In this document: positions 42,950-53,557 of the stretch, piece after piece
Position numbering within the stretch: the first letter of the stretch is position 1
Layout: each line of letters starts with the position of its first letter
Assembly (NCBI GenBank): GCA_963971575.1
Contig: OZ020616.1
Location: 6,468,924-6,532,923, forward strand
DNA length: 64,000 nt
Direction of reading: 5' to 3'
Source of the DNA: Liopterus haemorrhoidalis
Lineage: Eukaryota; Arthropoda; Insecta; Coleoptera; Dytiscidae
Translations under genes and position numbers: made by a program
Notes under the pieces: generated by a model
Seen by the model: only the letters and a program-made list of their open reading frames with translations
Told to the model about the DNA's origin: nothing
Databases searched by the model: none

Positions 42950-44259
42950 CAAGGTGTCTCAAAAGAAATTTTATATTTAGTGGATCGATTAAAAAAAAAG
43001 TAAGCCGTATATAGAAAAAATGTTTATTAATTATTAAAATACACTTTTTGGGGATTTATTTCTTAAAAATAATATCTTCTAAATGTAGACCCTCGCGTTC
43101 TCGGCACTCACTTAATCGAACAGTAAAATTACTTATGACGTTTCGGCAGGTGGACTCAGGGATGGCTGCCATTTCGTGACGGATATTTTCTTTCAAATGC
43201 GCCAGTGAAGTCGGTTTATTAGCGTAAACTTTAGATTTAAGATAACCCCATAGAAAAAAGTCCATAGGGGTTAAATCTGGACTGCGTGGAGGCCAATTTA
43301 TGTCACCTCTCCGGGAGATCAATTTGTCTGAGAAAATTTCACGAACACGTGGCAGAGACATATTGGACGTGTGTGAAGTTGCTCCGTCCTGTTGGAACCA
43401 TGTTCTTTGGTTATAGCCAGGAAAGTTTTGCAGTTCAGGTACCAAGAAGTTGTCTAACATCTCCACATAACGCTCTGAATTCACTGTAACTGCACGCCCC
43501 CTTTCGTCTTCAAAAAAGTAAGGGCCGATAATTCCTCGCGCCGACATCGCAGCCCATACGGTCACTTTAGGCGAATGTAGGGGTTTCTGATGTTTGCGTT
43601 TCGGATTCGTTGCACTCCAGTAGCGGCAGTTCTGCTTGTTTACGTGGCCATTAAGATGAAAATGAGCTTCATCCGAAAACAAAATGTTGGTAAACGTTGA
43701 AAATCGCTCAATCACCTGATTTACGAAATTAAGCCTCTGACTGGCATCTTGGGGCTTTAATTCTTGCACCAATTGAATTTTGTAGGGGTGCATCTTTAGG
43801 TCTTTGTGCATAATGCGATGTAATGATGATCTATGCACATTTAAAGCACTTGCGCGCTTCCGAATTGAAAGGTTCGGGTCGTCACGAACAGACTGATTAA
43901 CATTCTCCACGTTTTCTACCGTTCTTGATGACCTTGGTTGCCCGGATTTTGATTTATCCAGCGTTGTACCAGTCTCTTCAAACTTTTTAACCCAATGTCG
44001 AATGAGAGGAATGCTTGGCGCATCATTTAAGTGGCGAAAACCTCGAATACTGCAGAATTTTCTACGCGCTACAGTCGCCGAATCACCGTTTTTGTAAAAC
44101 TCTCGCACGCATAACGCGCGGTCTGCTCCCGAGAAACGCTCCATAGCGACTAAATTCCCAAGAACCAGGCTACCGATTGACATAACCCCCGCGCCCCTCG
44201 GATACGTTGCGTTCACGCACTAAGCTAAATAAATATAAAATTTCTTTTGAGACACCTTG
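42950..44259 (-). mobile_element. Apparently intact DD41D (rosa-like) transposon
   Basis: A 1310-bp element flanked by TA at 42948-42949 and 44260-44261. The terminal inverted repeats are identical over 30 bases, begin CAAGGTGTCTCAAAAG and end at TATATTTA. One open transposase fills the interior. Two sister copies at 18904 and 21065 share the same ends, so the family has transposed recently in this genome. Confidence 0.95.
43056..44144 (-). CDS. DD41D Tc1/mariner-superfamily transposase, open
   Basis: 362 codons from M-E-R-F-S-G-A-D-R-A to I-I-F-K-K with no stop or frameshift. The frame stays open upstream to an ATG at 44216, but the M-E-R-F start is chosen because family members begin there. 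Residues about 5-60 and 70-125 look like two helix-turn-helix units. Catalytic Asp are D158 (F-S-D-E-A-H-F), D253 (F-Q-Q-D-G-A-T-S-H) and D295 (L-T-P-M-D-F-F-L-W-G), with 41 residues between the last two. The linker G-R-P-R of the other copies is G-Q-P-R here (residue 69), which may weaken DNA binding. It would act in the nucleus, cutting at its own terminal repeats and inserting at TA. No introns. Activity is inferred, not shown. Confidence 0.93.
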   Translation of the reverse strand: MERFSGADRALCVREFYKNGDSATVARRKFCSIRGFRHLNDAPSIPLIRHWVKKFEETGTTLDKSKSGQPRSSRTVENVENVNQSVRDDPNLSIRKRASALNVHRSSLHRIMHKDLKMHPYKIQLVQELKPQDASQRLNFVNQVIERFSTFTNILFSDEAHFHLNGHVNKQNCRYWSATNPKRKHQKPLHSPKVTVWAAMSARGIIGPYFFEDERGRAVTVNSERYVEMLDNFLVPELQNFPGYNQRTWFQQDGATSHTSNMSLPRVREIFSDKLISRRGDINWPPRSPDLTPMDFFLWGYLKSKVYANKPTSLAHLKENIRHEMAAIPESTCRNVISNFTVRLSECREREGLHLEDIIFKK

Positions 44260-44501
44260 TATAAAATTGGAACTAGTTTCACGTAGTTCAAATGTTCGAG
44301 TAGTATGTTCATTCTCGCCAGCGTGAATGAAACTTATTTTGAGTAACATGATTTATACGAGATTTGTTCAAAAATTATATCGAGAAGAAATTATTTTACA
44401 TTAAAGTTCTTCGAAAAACAATAGAGCCTCGTTAATCTGGACCCCGATAATACGGACTTCAGTTAATACGAGGGAAACATTTTATCAAACGACCACTAGA
44501 T

Positions 44502-45585
44502 CAGTGGTTCTGAAAGTGGGTGCCGTTCATTACCTATAGGGGTGTCGCGGGCTTGGTGTGAAATTTAGCATCGTATGTATTTTTATACGCATAATAAAGT
44601 TTTACAAAACTGAATTAATGCAAACGAGTATAACTCGTGGATTCCTACATTAACTTCCGATCGTTTTAAAATCACTACCCGGTATAATGCGTTCTAATGT
44701 TAAAAATTTCAAACGAATATTTGAAATCCATAGATTTATCATAGAAATCATGTATCGGATTATGTACCGATGGTGCACTGTTCATGGTTAAGTCGTTAAA
44801 GTGTTTTGTGTCACTTGCCAAAAAGGAAAATACTCTTATCATATCTACTCATTGTTTTTTACATCGACAAACCCTAATCGCAAAACCTCTAGGTGAGGGG
44901 CTATCAACTGTTCTGAATGAAATCATTAGGATGGTAAATTTTATTAGGAGTAGGCCTCTTAAATTACAAGTATTCACAAAACTGTGTGAAGAACTTGGAT
45001 CTGAGTATTTGAACTTTCTTCTTCATACTGTCAGATGGTTGTCCAAAGGACGAGAATTGATTCGTGTTTACGAAAAGTAGAACTACTTACTTTTTTTGAA
45101 CATAAAAACAAACTTGAATTTTGGTGTACTTAATTCGCTTATATAACCGATATATTTGAAGAATTGAATAAAGTAAATTCTAACATGCAAGGAAGAGATG
45201 AATATTGTTAAAATCGTCCGATAAAATTAGAACTTTTAAATGCAAGATAGAATTTTGGAAAATAAAAGTCTATGAAGGCAACTTTGAAATGTTTGCAAGA
45301 ACAATTAAAACAAAAGAAAACATAATTAAGTTGATTTATGAACACTTCACCTCACTGGGAACACAGATTTGCCACTGTATTCCAGATATTGATAGTTTTG
45401 ACGGATATGAAATATGTTCGTGGAATTATCATCCAATCCTAATAGATTAGAATCAAACTATAGAGAAAGAGAGTAATTAATAGAAATTCGCAATGACCGT
45501 ACGTTATTAATGAAATACTCCGAATTTTCATTAGAATCCTTTTGGATATTAATTCCAAAGGAAAGATTAAAGTTGGTAGAACGTC
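44502..45585 (+). pseudogene. hAT transposase pseudogene (ZBED5/SCAND3-like)
   Basis: CAGTGGTTCTGAAAGTGGGT at 44502 is a hAT-like left end. From about 44750 the frame reads C-I-G-L-C-T-D-G-A, S-T-H-C-F-L-H-R-Q-T-L-I-A-K, L-C-E-E-L-G-S-E, L-L-H-T-V-R-W-L-S-K-G-R and V-Y-E-K, a stop at 45078. It then continues in pieces: D-I-F-E-E-L-N-K-V-N, F-W-K-I-K-V-Y-E-G-N-F-E-M-F and E-S-F-W-I-L-I-P. These are consecutive blocks of the hAT catalytic domain, including the C-T-D-G-A Asp. Homology stops at 45585, where a mariner starts. The N-terminal BED finger region is missing. Confidence 0.85.
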
Positions 45586-47381
45586 GGTGAGCGTTAAAAA
45601 AACAATTTGTGAAAAAATTGATATTATTCGTGAAGGTTTTCGTTGGATGATTTTTTCGATTTAAGGCCTGACTCAACAACAATGCATAAATTCGCATAGT
45701 CCAACTTTTGGTAATGAAGCTCCATCAAAAAAGACTATTTCAATTGGTTTGCAGAATTTCGTCGTGGTCGTGCATCCGTCAGTGATGAATCTCATGAAGG
45801 TCGACCAAAGTCGGTTGTGATTAAAAAAACATAGATGCTGTGCGCAAAATAATTGAAGAAGATCGTCATGTGACTTACCGTGAGATAGGGGCATCCTTTG
45901 GCATATCGCAGACTACAATACATTCGATTTTGCATGAACATTTAGCTGTGACAAAAATCTCGATGGATTCCGCATAATTTGACCGAAACTCAAAAAAGGA
46001 TAGTGTTGATTGGTGTAAGGGAATCCTAAAAAAATCAACCTAGGCACTGAAAATTTCGTGTACAACATCGTTACAGGTGATGAAACTTGGATTCATTCAT
46101 ATGAACCTGAAACTATACAACAATCCACTGTTTGGGTCTTCCAAGATGAACGGAAACTCACAAAAGTTGTTCGTTCACCAAGCCCTTCCGAGAAAATTAT
46201 CATTTGTTTCTTCGGTTGTACTGGACATGTCGCAACCATTCCTTTAGAGGATTGGAGAACAGTTAATGCTGAATGGTGTACAACAATTTTTGTACACCAT
46301 TGCCAGAAGTCATCGACAAAATCAGGAAAAGCTAGTAAAAACGTCGCATCATTCTTCATCATGACAATGCAAGTTCCCACACAGCACGTCAAACAATTGA
46401 TTATTTGAAGGAGAAAAACATCGAATTATTGTCTCATTGGTCGTATTCACCTGATTTATCCCCTAACGATTTTCCCATTGTCAAACAAAAAATGTGTGGA
46501 TAGCGATTTTCATCACCTCAAGAAACTGTTGAGGCCTTCGAAAACCATGTTTTTGAGATACCAACTTCATAGTGGAAAAAATGTTTCGTGAGTTGGTTTT
46601 AACTCGTGCAAAAGTGCATAAATCTTAAAGGCGAATATCTTGAAAAGCAATAAAACAGTTTGTTCCAAAAAAAAAAAGGAATTCTGTTTTAGTTTTTGTA
46701 AAAACGTAAGCCGCATTCAGAGCTCTTTAAATTAACAGGTTGTAGACTGTTCTTTGTTAGCTGTAAGTTATGTTTCTATGCATTGTTTTTAACATTGTAC
46801 GTACCGTTCATAGCAAGTTAGAAATTAATATAATAATAATAATAATAATTTATTCCGTTATAAATATACATATTTTAGCCTTTGATAAAGCTAAGCACAG
46901 CTTGTCGCATTATCAGAGGCGGATAGAGTACATATAAATACATTTTTGTTACGATATATGTTGCGAATAGTCCGATATCTGTGTATTTTGAAACCAACTA
47001 TTTAGCTTCGTAAAATGTTTTATATGTATTATCGTTCTTAGAATTCTGTTGTCTTAGATTTTAACTACCTAATTACATAAATTGATGATATTTACTGTCC
47101 GTCTTTGTAATTTTGAGCAAGATTTGTTAATGATGACATTATGTTAGGTTATGTAAAGGCATACGATAACTACGGTGTCACTGATAGAATGCGATAGCCA
47201 ATGTATTTATATGTCTGTCTCATTAAAACACCTAATCCATAATCCACAACGAACGACGTATTAAGTTTAGAGGTCTGAACGGTTTCACGTCTTACTAGTG
47301 ACAGTAAACAGTCTATAAGATACAGTCTATAAGCTATTGATTTATGAGCTCTGAATGCGGCTTTAAGAGGTATCCCTCTTA
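45586..47381 (+). pseudogene. Mariner pseudogene, third copy, split by a PIF-like MITE
   Basis: Homology begins at about 45586, in the 5' leader of the sister copy at 39587, without a 5' terminal repeat. The start codon is ATT instead of ATG. Readable parts include G-F-R-W-M-I-F-S-I, I-V-T-G-D-E-T-W-I-H-S-Y-E-P-E-T, V-W-V-F-Q-D-E-R-K, I-I-C-F-F-G-C-T-G-H, F-I-M-T-M-Q-V and Y-S-P-D-L-S-P-N-D-F-P. There are several frameshifts. The 3' repeat, GAGGTATCCCTC, is found after the MITE, ending near 47381. Confidence 0.85.
46709..47362. mobile_element. PIF/Harbinger-like MITE in the mariner 3' end
   Basis: AGCCGCATTCAGAGCTC at 46709 and GAGCTCTGAATGCGGCT ending at 47362 are perfect 17-bp inverted repeats. 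Flanks GTA (46706-46708) and TTA (47363-47365) fit a 3-bp TTA duplication with one change. Without the insert the mariner's AAAAC-TTA-AGAGGTATCC is restored. A diverged relative starts at 59152. An (AAT)n run lies at about 46832-46850. Confidence 0.85.
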
Positions 47382-47988
47382 TATATTTCGACCTACATAT
47401 AGCTTGAAATATCATACTATTACTAGAACTATTTACGAAATAAATCTATTAGAAAACTAAAGACTTGGCATAAAATGATAACTATTTAACAAAAATTTAC
47501 GTTGTTTATCAAGCATAACGAAATTTCTTCTGTATTTATTTGTGACATCTGTTCGTAGGAAAATTTTTGCTGTCAGTGCATCAAGTAGCTAGTTATTTGA
47601 ATACTGCACTATCTCCCCAACAATTATTCCCTGATAAAAAATCAAGTAAAAACATTGGTACGCACGATTAAATTTGATTATTTTTTTGTCAGCTGGAAGT
47701 GAGTCGGTAGGTCTCTTGTGAAGAGACAGACGAAAGAGTACAATCGAATATGCAGATAGGGATCTGAACAGCTAGATCGTCATATCTCCGGCTTATCTTA
47801 CGGTGATCGGTTCGCGTCTGCGCACTCGCGGAATGCGTTCTCAACATCTCACTAGCTACCTAAGCAGCAGCTTAAAACATCAACATCAAATATACTGGAT
47901 AAGACCATAATGCACTTCAACCCTATAAGATTCTTGCCTGCCAGGCTAGTTTGGATAATTGCAATAACAATAGCGTCAGTGCAATACC
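47382..47988. other. Spacer, nothing recognised
   Basis: Moderately GC-richer around 47700-47860 than its surroundings. No open frame with a known motif was seen. It directly precedes a hAT end. Confidence 0.35.
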
Positions 47989-48112
47989 TGTGGAAACAGG
48001 GCCGGCCCGATAAAAAGCGGGGCCCGGTGCAAGATGCTCGTGCGCCCCGAAGAAGAAGGCCCCCTTCTTCTTCTAAAAAAAAAAAAAACAAAAAACAAAC
48101 ACATTCAAAATA

Positions 48113-48605
48113 CAGTGGAATCTCGATTTAACGGACCAATGCGGGCAAGGGGGTGTCCGATATAGCCTAATGTCCGTTATATAAAAATAAATTTTCTGAA
48201 AAAGCTATTTATTAACTATGAAAAAGAAAAATATGTATTAAAAACGAAAGTTTACATTCTAATTACACTTTAAAATTGCACTTTATTCGTCTTGAGATGA
48301 TATGTCATTATACGCTCGTTGCGGAAATTCGTCAATGTTTGTTTTTGAACTTCCTGGTTTCGGTGACACTGGTTTGAAAAATGTATAAATTTTTGTTTGG
48401 ATTTTTGAAGCTTGTTCTTTCTTAATTATTAACTCTCTAGAATTGCAAAAGTGCGTGTAATATAATTGCATTTCGCTATCTGCCGAATCATCGATAAATG
48501 ATACTACCCCGAGTGCGCAGTCACGTGTAGTTTACGATCGCTTACATGCTGTCCGTTATATCTGAAGTCCGTTGTATCGAGGTCCGTTATATCGAGGTTT
48601 CACTG
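48113..48605. mobile_element. Pogo/Tigger-like element, non-autonomous
   Basis: CAGTGGAATCTCGATTTAAC at 48113 and TATCGAGGTTTCACTG ending at 48605 are inverted repeats of the pogo type, flanked by TA at 48111-48112 and 48606-48607. GTCCGTTATAT and relatives recur in both subterminal regions. It retains the tail of a transposase on the minus strand. Confidence 0.9.
48283..48471 (-). pseudogene. Pogo-like transposase C-terminal tail
   Basis: The open minus-strand frame reads Y-T-H-F-C-N-S-R-E-L-I-I-K-K-E-Q-A-S-K-I-Q-T-K-I, then Y-T-F-F-K-P-V-S-P. The K-Q-x-K-I/L-x-x-F-F-K-P pattern closes many Tigger-type transposases. No DDE domain is left. The identification leans on the surrounding terminal repeats. 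Confidence 0.6.
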
Positions 48606-49371
48606 TATTTGTATTTTGCAATATTGTACTTTTTATTTGTATATATTAGTTAATTTATGAATAATTATAATTAATATTTAACAAAATAATATAAATAGAT
48701 ATAAATAGATAAATAGATAAGCTAAAAAGATCTAAAATACCTATTTCATAACGACCACTGCCCATAGAAAACCTATTGTTATGAAATCTCATTCTGAAAA
48801 TAGTACTGAAATCATGACTCGACCCAGATGCCCATAGAAAGTTTAGACCGTATGCAAAAGTGCCTTATTAAGATACGGATATAATTTTAAACTGTTTAAT
48901 CGGTATGAAGAAAAAAGTTTAATTAAATCAATTAGGATGGACTGGAGCCAATGAAATAAACCATGTACAAAGAGATTCGTATTGTGCCAGTAGGTAGTTG
49001 CATTGAGGTAGACCAAAGCTTAGTTGAGTTGATTGTGTAACATTGGTTGATTTCATTGATTATGTAACGGCTGCATTGTTTATGCATATTTAGTAGAAAT
49101 AAGTCCAAATCATTTCATATTTTGTATAAAGGTAAACTGCAACTATGAAAAGAACTGATTTAGTCATTCTACAAATAAAAAAAAAAAAAAACTCTGGTCG
49201 CGCGGGGCATTCCAAAGCGCGGGGCCTTGTGCGGTCACATCGCCCTCTGGCCGGCCCTGTGTGAACCATGTGAATACATGCAACCTTTAGATAAAACAGT
49301 GAGGAAAGAAGATGAATAATTTGATAACGTGTCTACAAAACACACGAAAATTGAAATAGCCCATAAATAAT

Positions 49372-49929
49372 GGGTGTTTTTTTTAGAGGTATAGAACTTT
49401 AAATTGCAATAAAACAACGATGGATTATTCGATTGACATGAATTTTTTTTTATTCGAAAGATAATCTTGTGGCATTACATTTTAAATATGATTTCTGGCA
49501 TATGACCGTCACGGCTGGCTCGGATGTAGTCCAATCTGGACGTCCAATTTTCGATGACTTTTTCCAACATTTGTGGCCGTATATCGGCAATAACACGGCG
49601 AATGTTGTCTTCCAAATGGTCAAGCGTTTGTGGCTTATCCGCATAGACCAATGACTTTACATAGCCCCACAGAAAGTAGTCCAGCGGTGTTTAATCACAA
49701 GATCTTGGAGGCCAATTCACAGGTCCAAAACGTGAAATTAGGGGGTCACCAAACGTGTCTTTCAATAAATCGATTGTGGCACGAGCTGTGACATGTTGCG
49801 CCGTCTTGTTGGTATGATTTAATGTAATGCCACAAGATTATCTTTCGAATAAAAAAAAATGCATGTCAATCGAATAATCCATCGTTGTTTTATTGCAATT
49901 TAAAGTTCTATACCTCCAAAAAAAACACC
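49372..49929 (-). mobile_element. Second DD41D lineage, internally deleted, with about 115-bp terminal repeats
   Basis: GGGTGTTTTTTTTAGAGGTA at 49372 and its inverse ending CACCC at 49929 continue as near-identical inverted arms for roughly 115 bases. Between them a minus-strand frame reads A-R-A-T-I-D-L-L-K-D-T-F-G-D, W-P-P-R-S-C-D then TAA, T-P-L-D-Y-F-L-W-G-Y-V-K-S-L-V-Y-A and M-P-E-I-I-F-K-M. The second Asp block is missing. In an undeleted relative the layout would give the same 41-residue spacing as the other DD41D family here, from which it differs strongly in sequence. Confidence 0.85.
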
Positions 49930-50057
49930 CTACTTAGAAATTTTTTTAAAAAACATAATGGGTGTACAGCCAATGAATATCAAAAGATTTTAAGATATGC
50001 AAAGTTATGATTTATTTAAAATTTATTTGAAGACTGGTAATGACTTGTAAGATAAAC
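49930..50057. other. Short spacer
   Basis: AT-rich, nothing recognised. Confidence 0.3.
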
Positions 50058-50136
50058 CAGTGGCGAGGGGAGACCTCCGCTAGACTTTCCATCCATAAAA
50101 AAATAATAATAAAAAAAAATAAAATAAAAAAATAAA

Positions 50137-50167
<31 letters not shown>

Positions 50168-51190
50168 AAAACAGCTGTGGCCACCACAGGACCGACCGCC
50201 ATCATAAAGTACTTATATAAATTACATTCTAGCAGCAGAGTAGAAATAACTTAACCTAATATTTTCTAACAGAGATATTATTTATCATGACCATGGAAAC
50301 GTTACATATAAATATGAAAAATTGAGACTTTCGAAAAATTTTACAGAAATTATTCGGAATTTTTCGTTTTATCAAAAAACGTCTCAAATAAAAGTTATTA
50401 GTTATTGCTTTTATAGCAACTTTTTTAATACATTTTTTCGAGATATTTTTCTGTTGTGAAATATTCTCAAAAATCTTAAAATCGACACGAGTAAACTCCC
50501 ATTTTTAGTCAACCGATTTTTACCAAAAGTTGATCAGCTCGTGGCAGAAGCTTAAATATGAAGTTTCATAAAAATCCTTTCAGCCGAATTTGCTCTGACG
50601 TGTACACAGACAGACGGACAGACAGACGGACAGACAGACAGACAGACGGACGGACGGACGGACGGACAAACAGACCGACAGACATCATGCTAAAAATAGT
50701 CAAAACGTTATGTAGGGACCTCAATTCGTGGAGATCCACCGAAATCTCGAAATGTCAAAATTGGTATGATCACAATACCTCCCTTATATATGTTGGTGGT
50801 CGGTAAAAAGATTTAGGTAAACCGTCAAAAATACCTCAAATTATGTTTTATACAATTTTTTTTTTTTTTTTGTCAAGGCATGGTTTACTAGTTATAAATT
50901 TATTAAGGTTTTAAAGTTTAATAACTTCCGTTTCCGGTTTCGAATCTTCATAAAAACCAATAGGCTTCTTCCCAATAAATAGGAGAATTTTTTGGTACCA
51001 GAACGAATTCTGTAAGTTGCACCGTTCTTGAGTTATCGTGTATGAACACACACACACATACGGACGGCACTTCGAAAATAGGTTTTTTGGATTCCTGGAC
51101 CATGAAACGTGGTCATCAGTCAAAATCTCGACTTGGAAAATAATTGCTATTACAATACTTGCCCCTTATATATTAAGGTCGGGCAAGTAA
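50058..51190 (-). mobile_element. Family C repeat C3 with a complete family B inside
   Basis: CAGTGGCGAGGGGAGACCTC (hairpin end) at 50058 is followed by an AAATAAAT tract. The C body resumes at about 50805 (AAGATTTAGGTAAACC, AATAGGCTTCTTCCCAATAA, ACACACACATACGGACGGCA) and ends TTAAGGTCGGGCAAGT at 51188. Both C ends are present, so this is a full C element split by B4. Confidence 0.85.
50171..50804 (-). mobile_element. Family B repeat copy B4, complete
   Basis: Hairpin CTGTGGCCACCACAG and ACCGACCGCCAT at the left, (GACA/GACG)n at 50606-50666, GGTGGTCGGT at 50795-50804. It lies in the A/T tract of C3 with T/A-rich junctions and no visible duplication, as expected of Helentron-type insertion. 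Confidence 0.85.
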
Positions 51191-51194
51191 AAAT

Positions 51195-52085
51195 TGATGT
51201 GCAGTGCGAATTTTCACACATTTCAGGGTTTCGCTGGTATATAATAAGTGAAGGCGGCATGCTAAGTGTCTAGGACAAATTTTGGTTTGTAGTAATTACG
51301 GCAAAATGAAAGATATTTTAAAAATAATTTATCGTCTGTTAATCTAAGAGCTATAAAAACAAATTTTATGTTAAAATATTTTTTTGTTAATTTTAATTCG
51401 AATACTTAATACCATATTTAGGTTTCTAAATATGTGCAGTATTTTTTTTTATACAGCAAGGTTCATTAAGATTTTGAAAATTGTGCCTATGTCTTCCATT
51501 GGTTGTTTTGTCATATGCTCCGCCTCTCTGGTTTCGTATACATGACACATAGAATGAAAATATAATTCCAACAATTCCAACTGGTTATTAAATTTACGCT
51601 CTTAAAAATTAAATGTAATATTAACAAAATATAACTAGAATTTTGATAAAATAATTTAAAGAAAATAAAAATGAAAAAAAAAAAACAAAAAATAAAATTG
51701 TCTCCTCTGCCCGGGAGCGAACCCTAGTTTGACGCGTAGCCAGCGAGCAAGCTAACCATTAGACCAGGATATGCCTTCTAGTATAGTGTGTTATATAACT
51801 ATAACTTTTGTACATCGTCAACCAAAAAATGCGTTATTTTCCGAAAACATATTCTGATCAAAAATTCCTGTTGTACTGCCGGTTCACACCAATGTGCATT
51901 ACTTAGAATTTTTTCAGATCTTTAGTTTAAACCATCTGGGCTACAGGTGTGTGACAAAAAAATTTTGCACAATTTTGGCAAGAATCGCATCAAAATAATT
52001 TATTTTGCATAAATAAAATTTTGATCGTTATATTAATTGATTAAGGGCTTTCATTTGATATCCTACTCAGAATTAAAAAAAGGGC
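51195..52085 (-). mobile_element. Family A repeat copy A10, 5'-truncated
   Basis: Hairpin end with a degenerate palindrome (GTGCGAATTTTCACAC), AGGGTTTCGCTGGTA, the tRNA-like module at 51706-51776 closely matching that of A8 (box B complement GCGAACCC, box A complement CTAACCATTAGACCA), and the ATGTGCATTACTTAG block. It stops near 52085, before the microsatellite end. Confidence 0.8.
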
Positions 52086-52539
52086 TTGAGGGCTCCGCAG
52101 CCGTTCCAGGAAATAAAATAAATAAAATTTTCATAAAATCAAAAGAATTAGAAATAAAAAACAGAATCAAAATAATAAAGTGGGAATTTCATTCTGAACG
52201 AAAAATTGCCAAGTATGTCAGAGTGATTTCTGACTCTAGCTGGTTTATGACTCTATGACTAGCTGGAATATAATCGGTGATATGCATTGTTTGAATAATC
52301 TGCGTGTATTTTGATTATTTGCTTCATTTTATAAAAATCTGTCTATCTAATCAATAAGCGAGCTGTGAAAGAGAAAAGTGAACTTATAGTGAACTTTATA
52401 GTGAAAAAATCTACCTCCTCCCCGTAACATGACTTCTAAACACCATTAATTTGTAAGACATAGGGTAGGCTTAAGGGACTCCGCCATAGAAATCGATTCT
52501 ATGAATGGCTCCGCAAGTCAAAAAGGTTGGGAACCACTG
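52086..52539. mobile_element. hAT-like right end, partner uncertain
   Basis: GGCTCCGCAAGTCAAAAAGG followed by TTGGGAACCACTG, ending 52539, is a hAT right terminus of Charlie type. GGGCTCCGCAGCC at about 52090 may belong to a subterminal region of the same element, but no CAGTGG-type left end was found. The interior has no motif. Confidence 0.5.
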
Positions 52540-52544
52540 CTCTA

Positions 52545-53394
52545 TTCGCGACTATAATTACCGAAACGGCGCCACTATCGCCTTGTGAACTTTTGACACG
52601 AAAAAGGATAGTCATCTGTCAACGTATGTAAACAGTATTGGTTTATAATCAATTTTTGGTCTAATTTACGTTTTCTTGCTGTATACAGTATATTTAAATT
52701 ATAACCGAGTATTAAAAAAGTGTATAAATATATGTGAATCCATTTTATGATAAAATTTGCTGCTTGTAAATGAATATTTTCAGAGGTTATATATTGTATG
52801 TTGATGCCGGCTTATACTCACAGAGAAAATAAAATGTTATACTTTGAACTTAAAACATTTATTTGAATACTTAATATCTACACATATCTCAAGAAATTTT
52901 ATAGAAAGAGAACTTGTAATTTAATCTACACAAGAAAACTGTCAAATATTTGCAAACTAACACAGTTATGGAACACTTCCATGAAATAACAAGGGGTTTT
53001 AATTATATTAACAATAATTTACACAACATTAAACGATTTTCTTGCACATGTGAGACAGGGAAAATGAAAAATTCAACGTTAAAAACTTGTTTAAAATCAT
53101 CTGAACAGTATAAATTCCCTTCAATAGAAACAAAATTTTAGAATCACTGATAATCTTTCAATCTAATATTCGAAGATGTTCTTCCTGTGATTGACTACCA
53201 TACACACAACAAGGAGTATTTTATCTTTTTTTCTTAAATTTACCACTTTATTCGCTGTAAAAATGGAGTGAGAATGGACAGAAACAATAAAACACATGGT
53301 GAATTATACGTAAACAATGACAGTAACCTTTTTCGAAGTGTTCGCTTTTTTGCCGCTAGAGGGATACGCGTTAAGTTGAGTCACAAATAGTTTT
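52545..53394. other. Spacer, nothing recognised
   Basis: AT-rich. A 63-codon open frame at 52950-53141 has no recognised motif. Confidence 0.35.
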
Positions 53395-53557
53395 CCTATA
53401 TGTGGGTCAAAAAGTAGTACAAGTATGCCAAATTTCAACTTTCTATGTTAAACCGTTTGGCTACAATTTCTACCGTACAGATAGACAGACAGACGCATGA
53501 GTGACGTTATAAGGTTTTTTTGTCATAACTACAAAACCCTAAAAAATCACAGTAATA
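53395..53557 (-). repeat. Family A 5'-end fragment, copy A11
   Basis: GTGGGTCAAAAAGTAGTACA, AAACCGTTTGGCTACAAT, three GACA units at about 53490, and CATAACTACAAAACCCTAAA at the end. No hairpin end is present. Confidence 0.8.

Larger units (their letters stand above)
47997..49259. mobile_element. hAT-type element with CAGGGCCGGCC ends
   Basis: CAGGGCCGGCC at 47997 and GGCCGGCCCTG ending at 49259 are perfect 11-bp inverted repeats, followed on both sides by GGGGCC-rich subterminal DNA. Flanks TGTGGAAA and TGTGAACC agree at 5 of 8, so the duplication is weak. The interior is AT-rich, and no hAT transposase is seen. A pogo-like element sits inside. Confidence 0.75.

Noticed and set aside
43286..43489. 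Plus-strand frame inside the DD41D element
   Set aside because: It is a shadow of the transposase, and the same shadow appears in the copy at 19674-19877.
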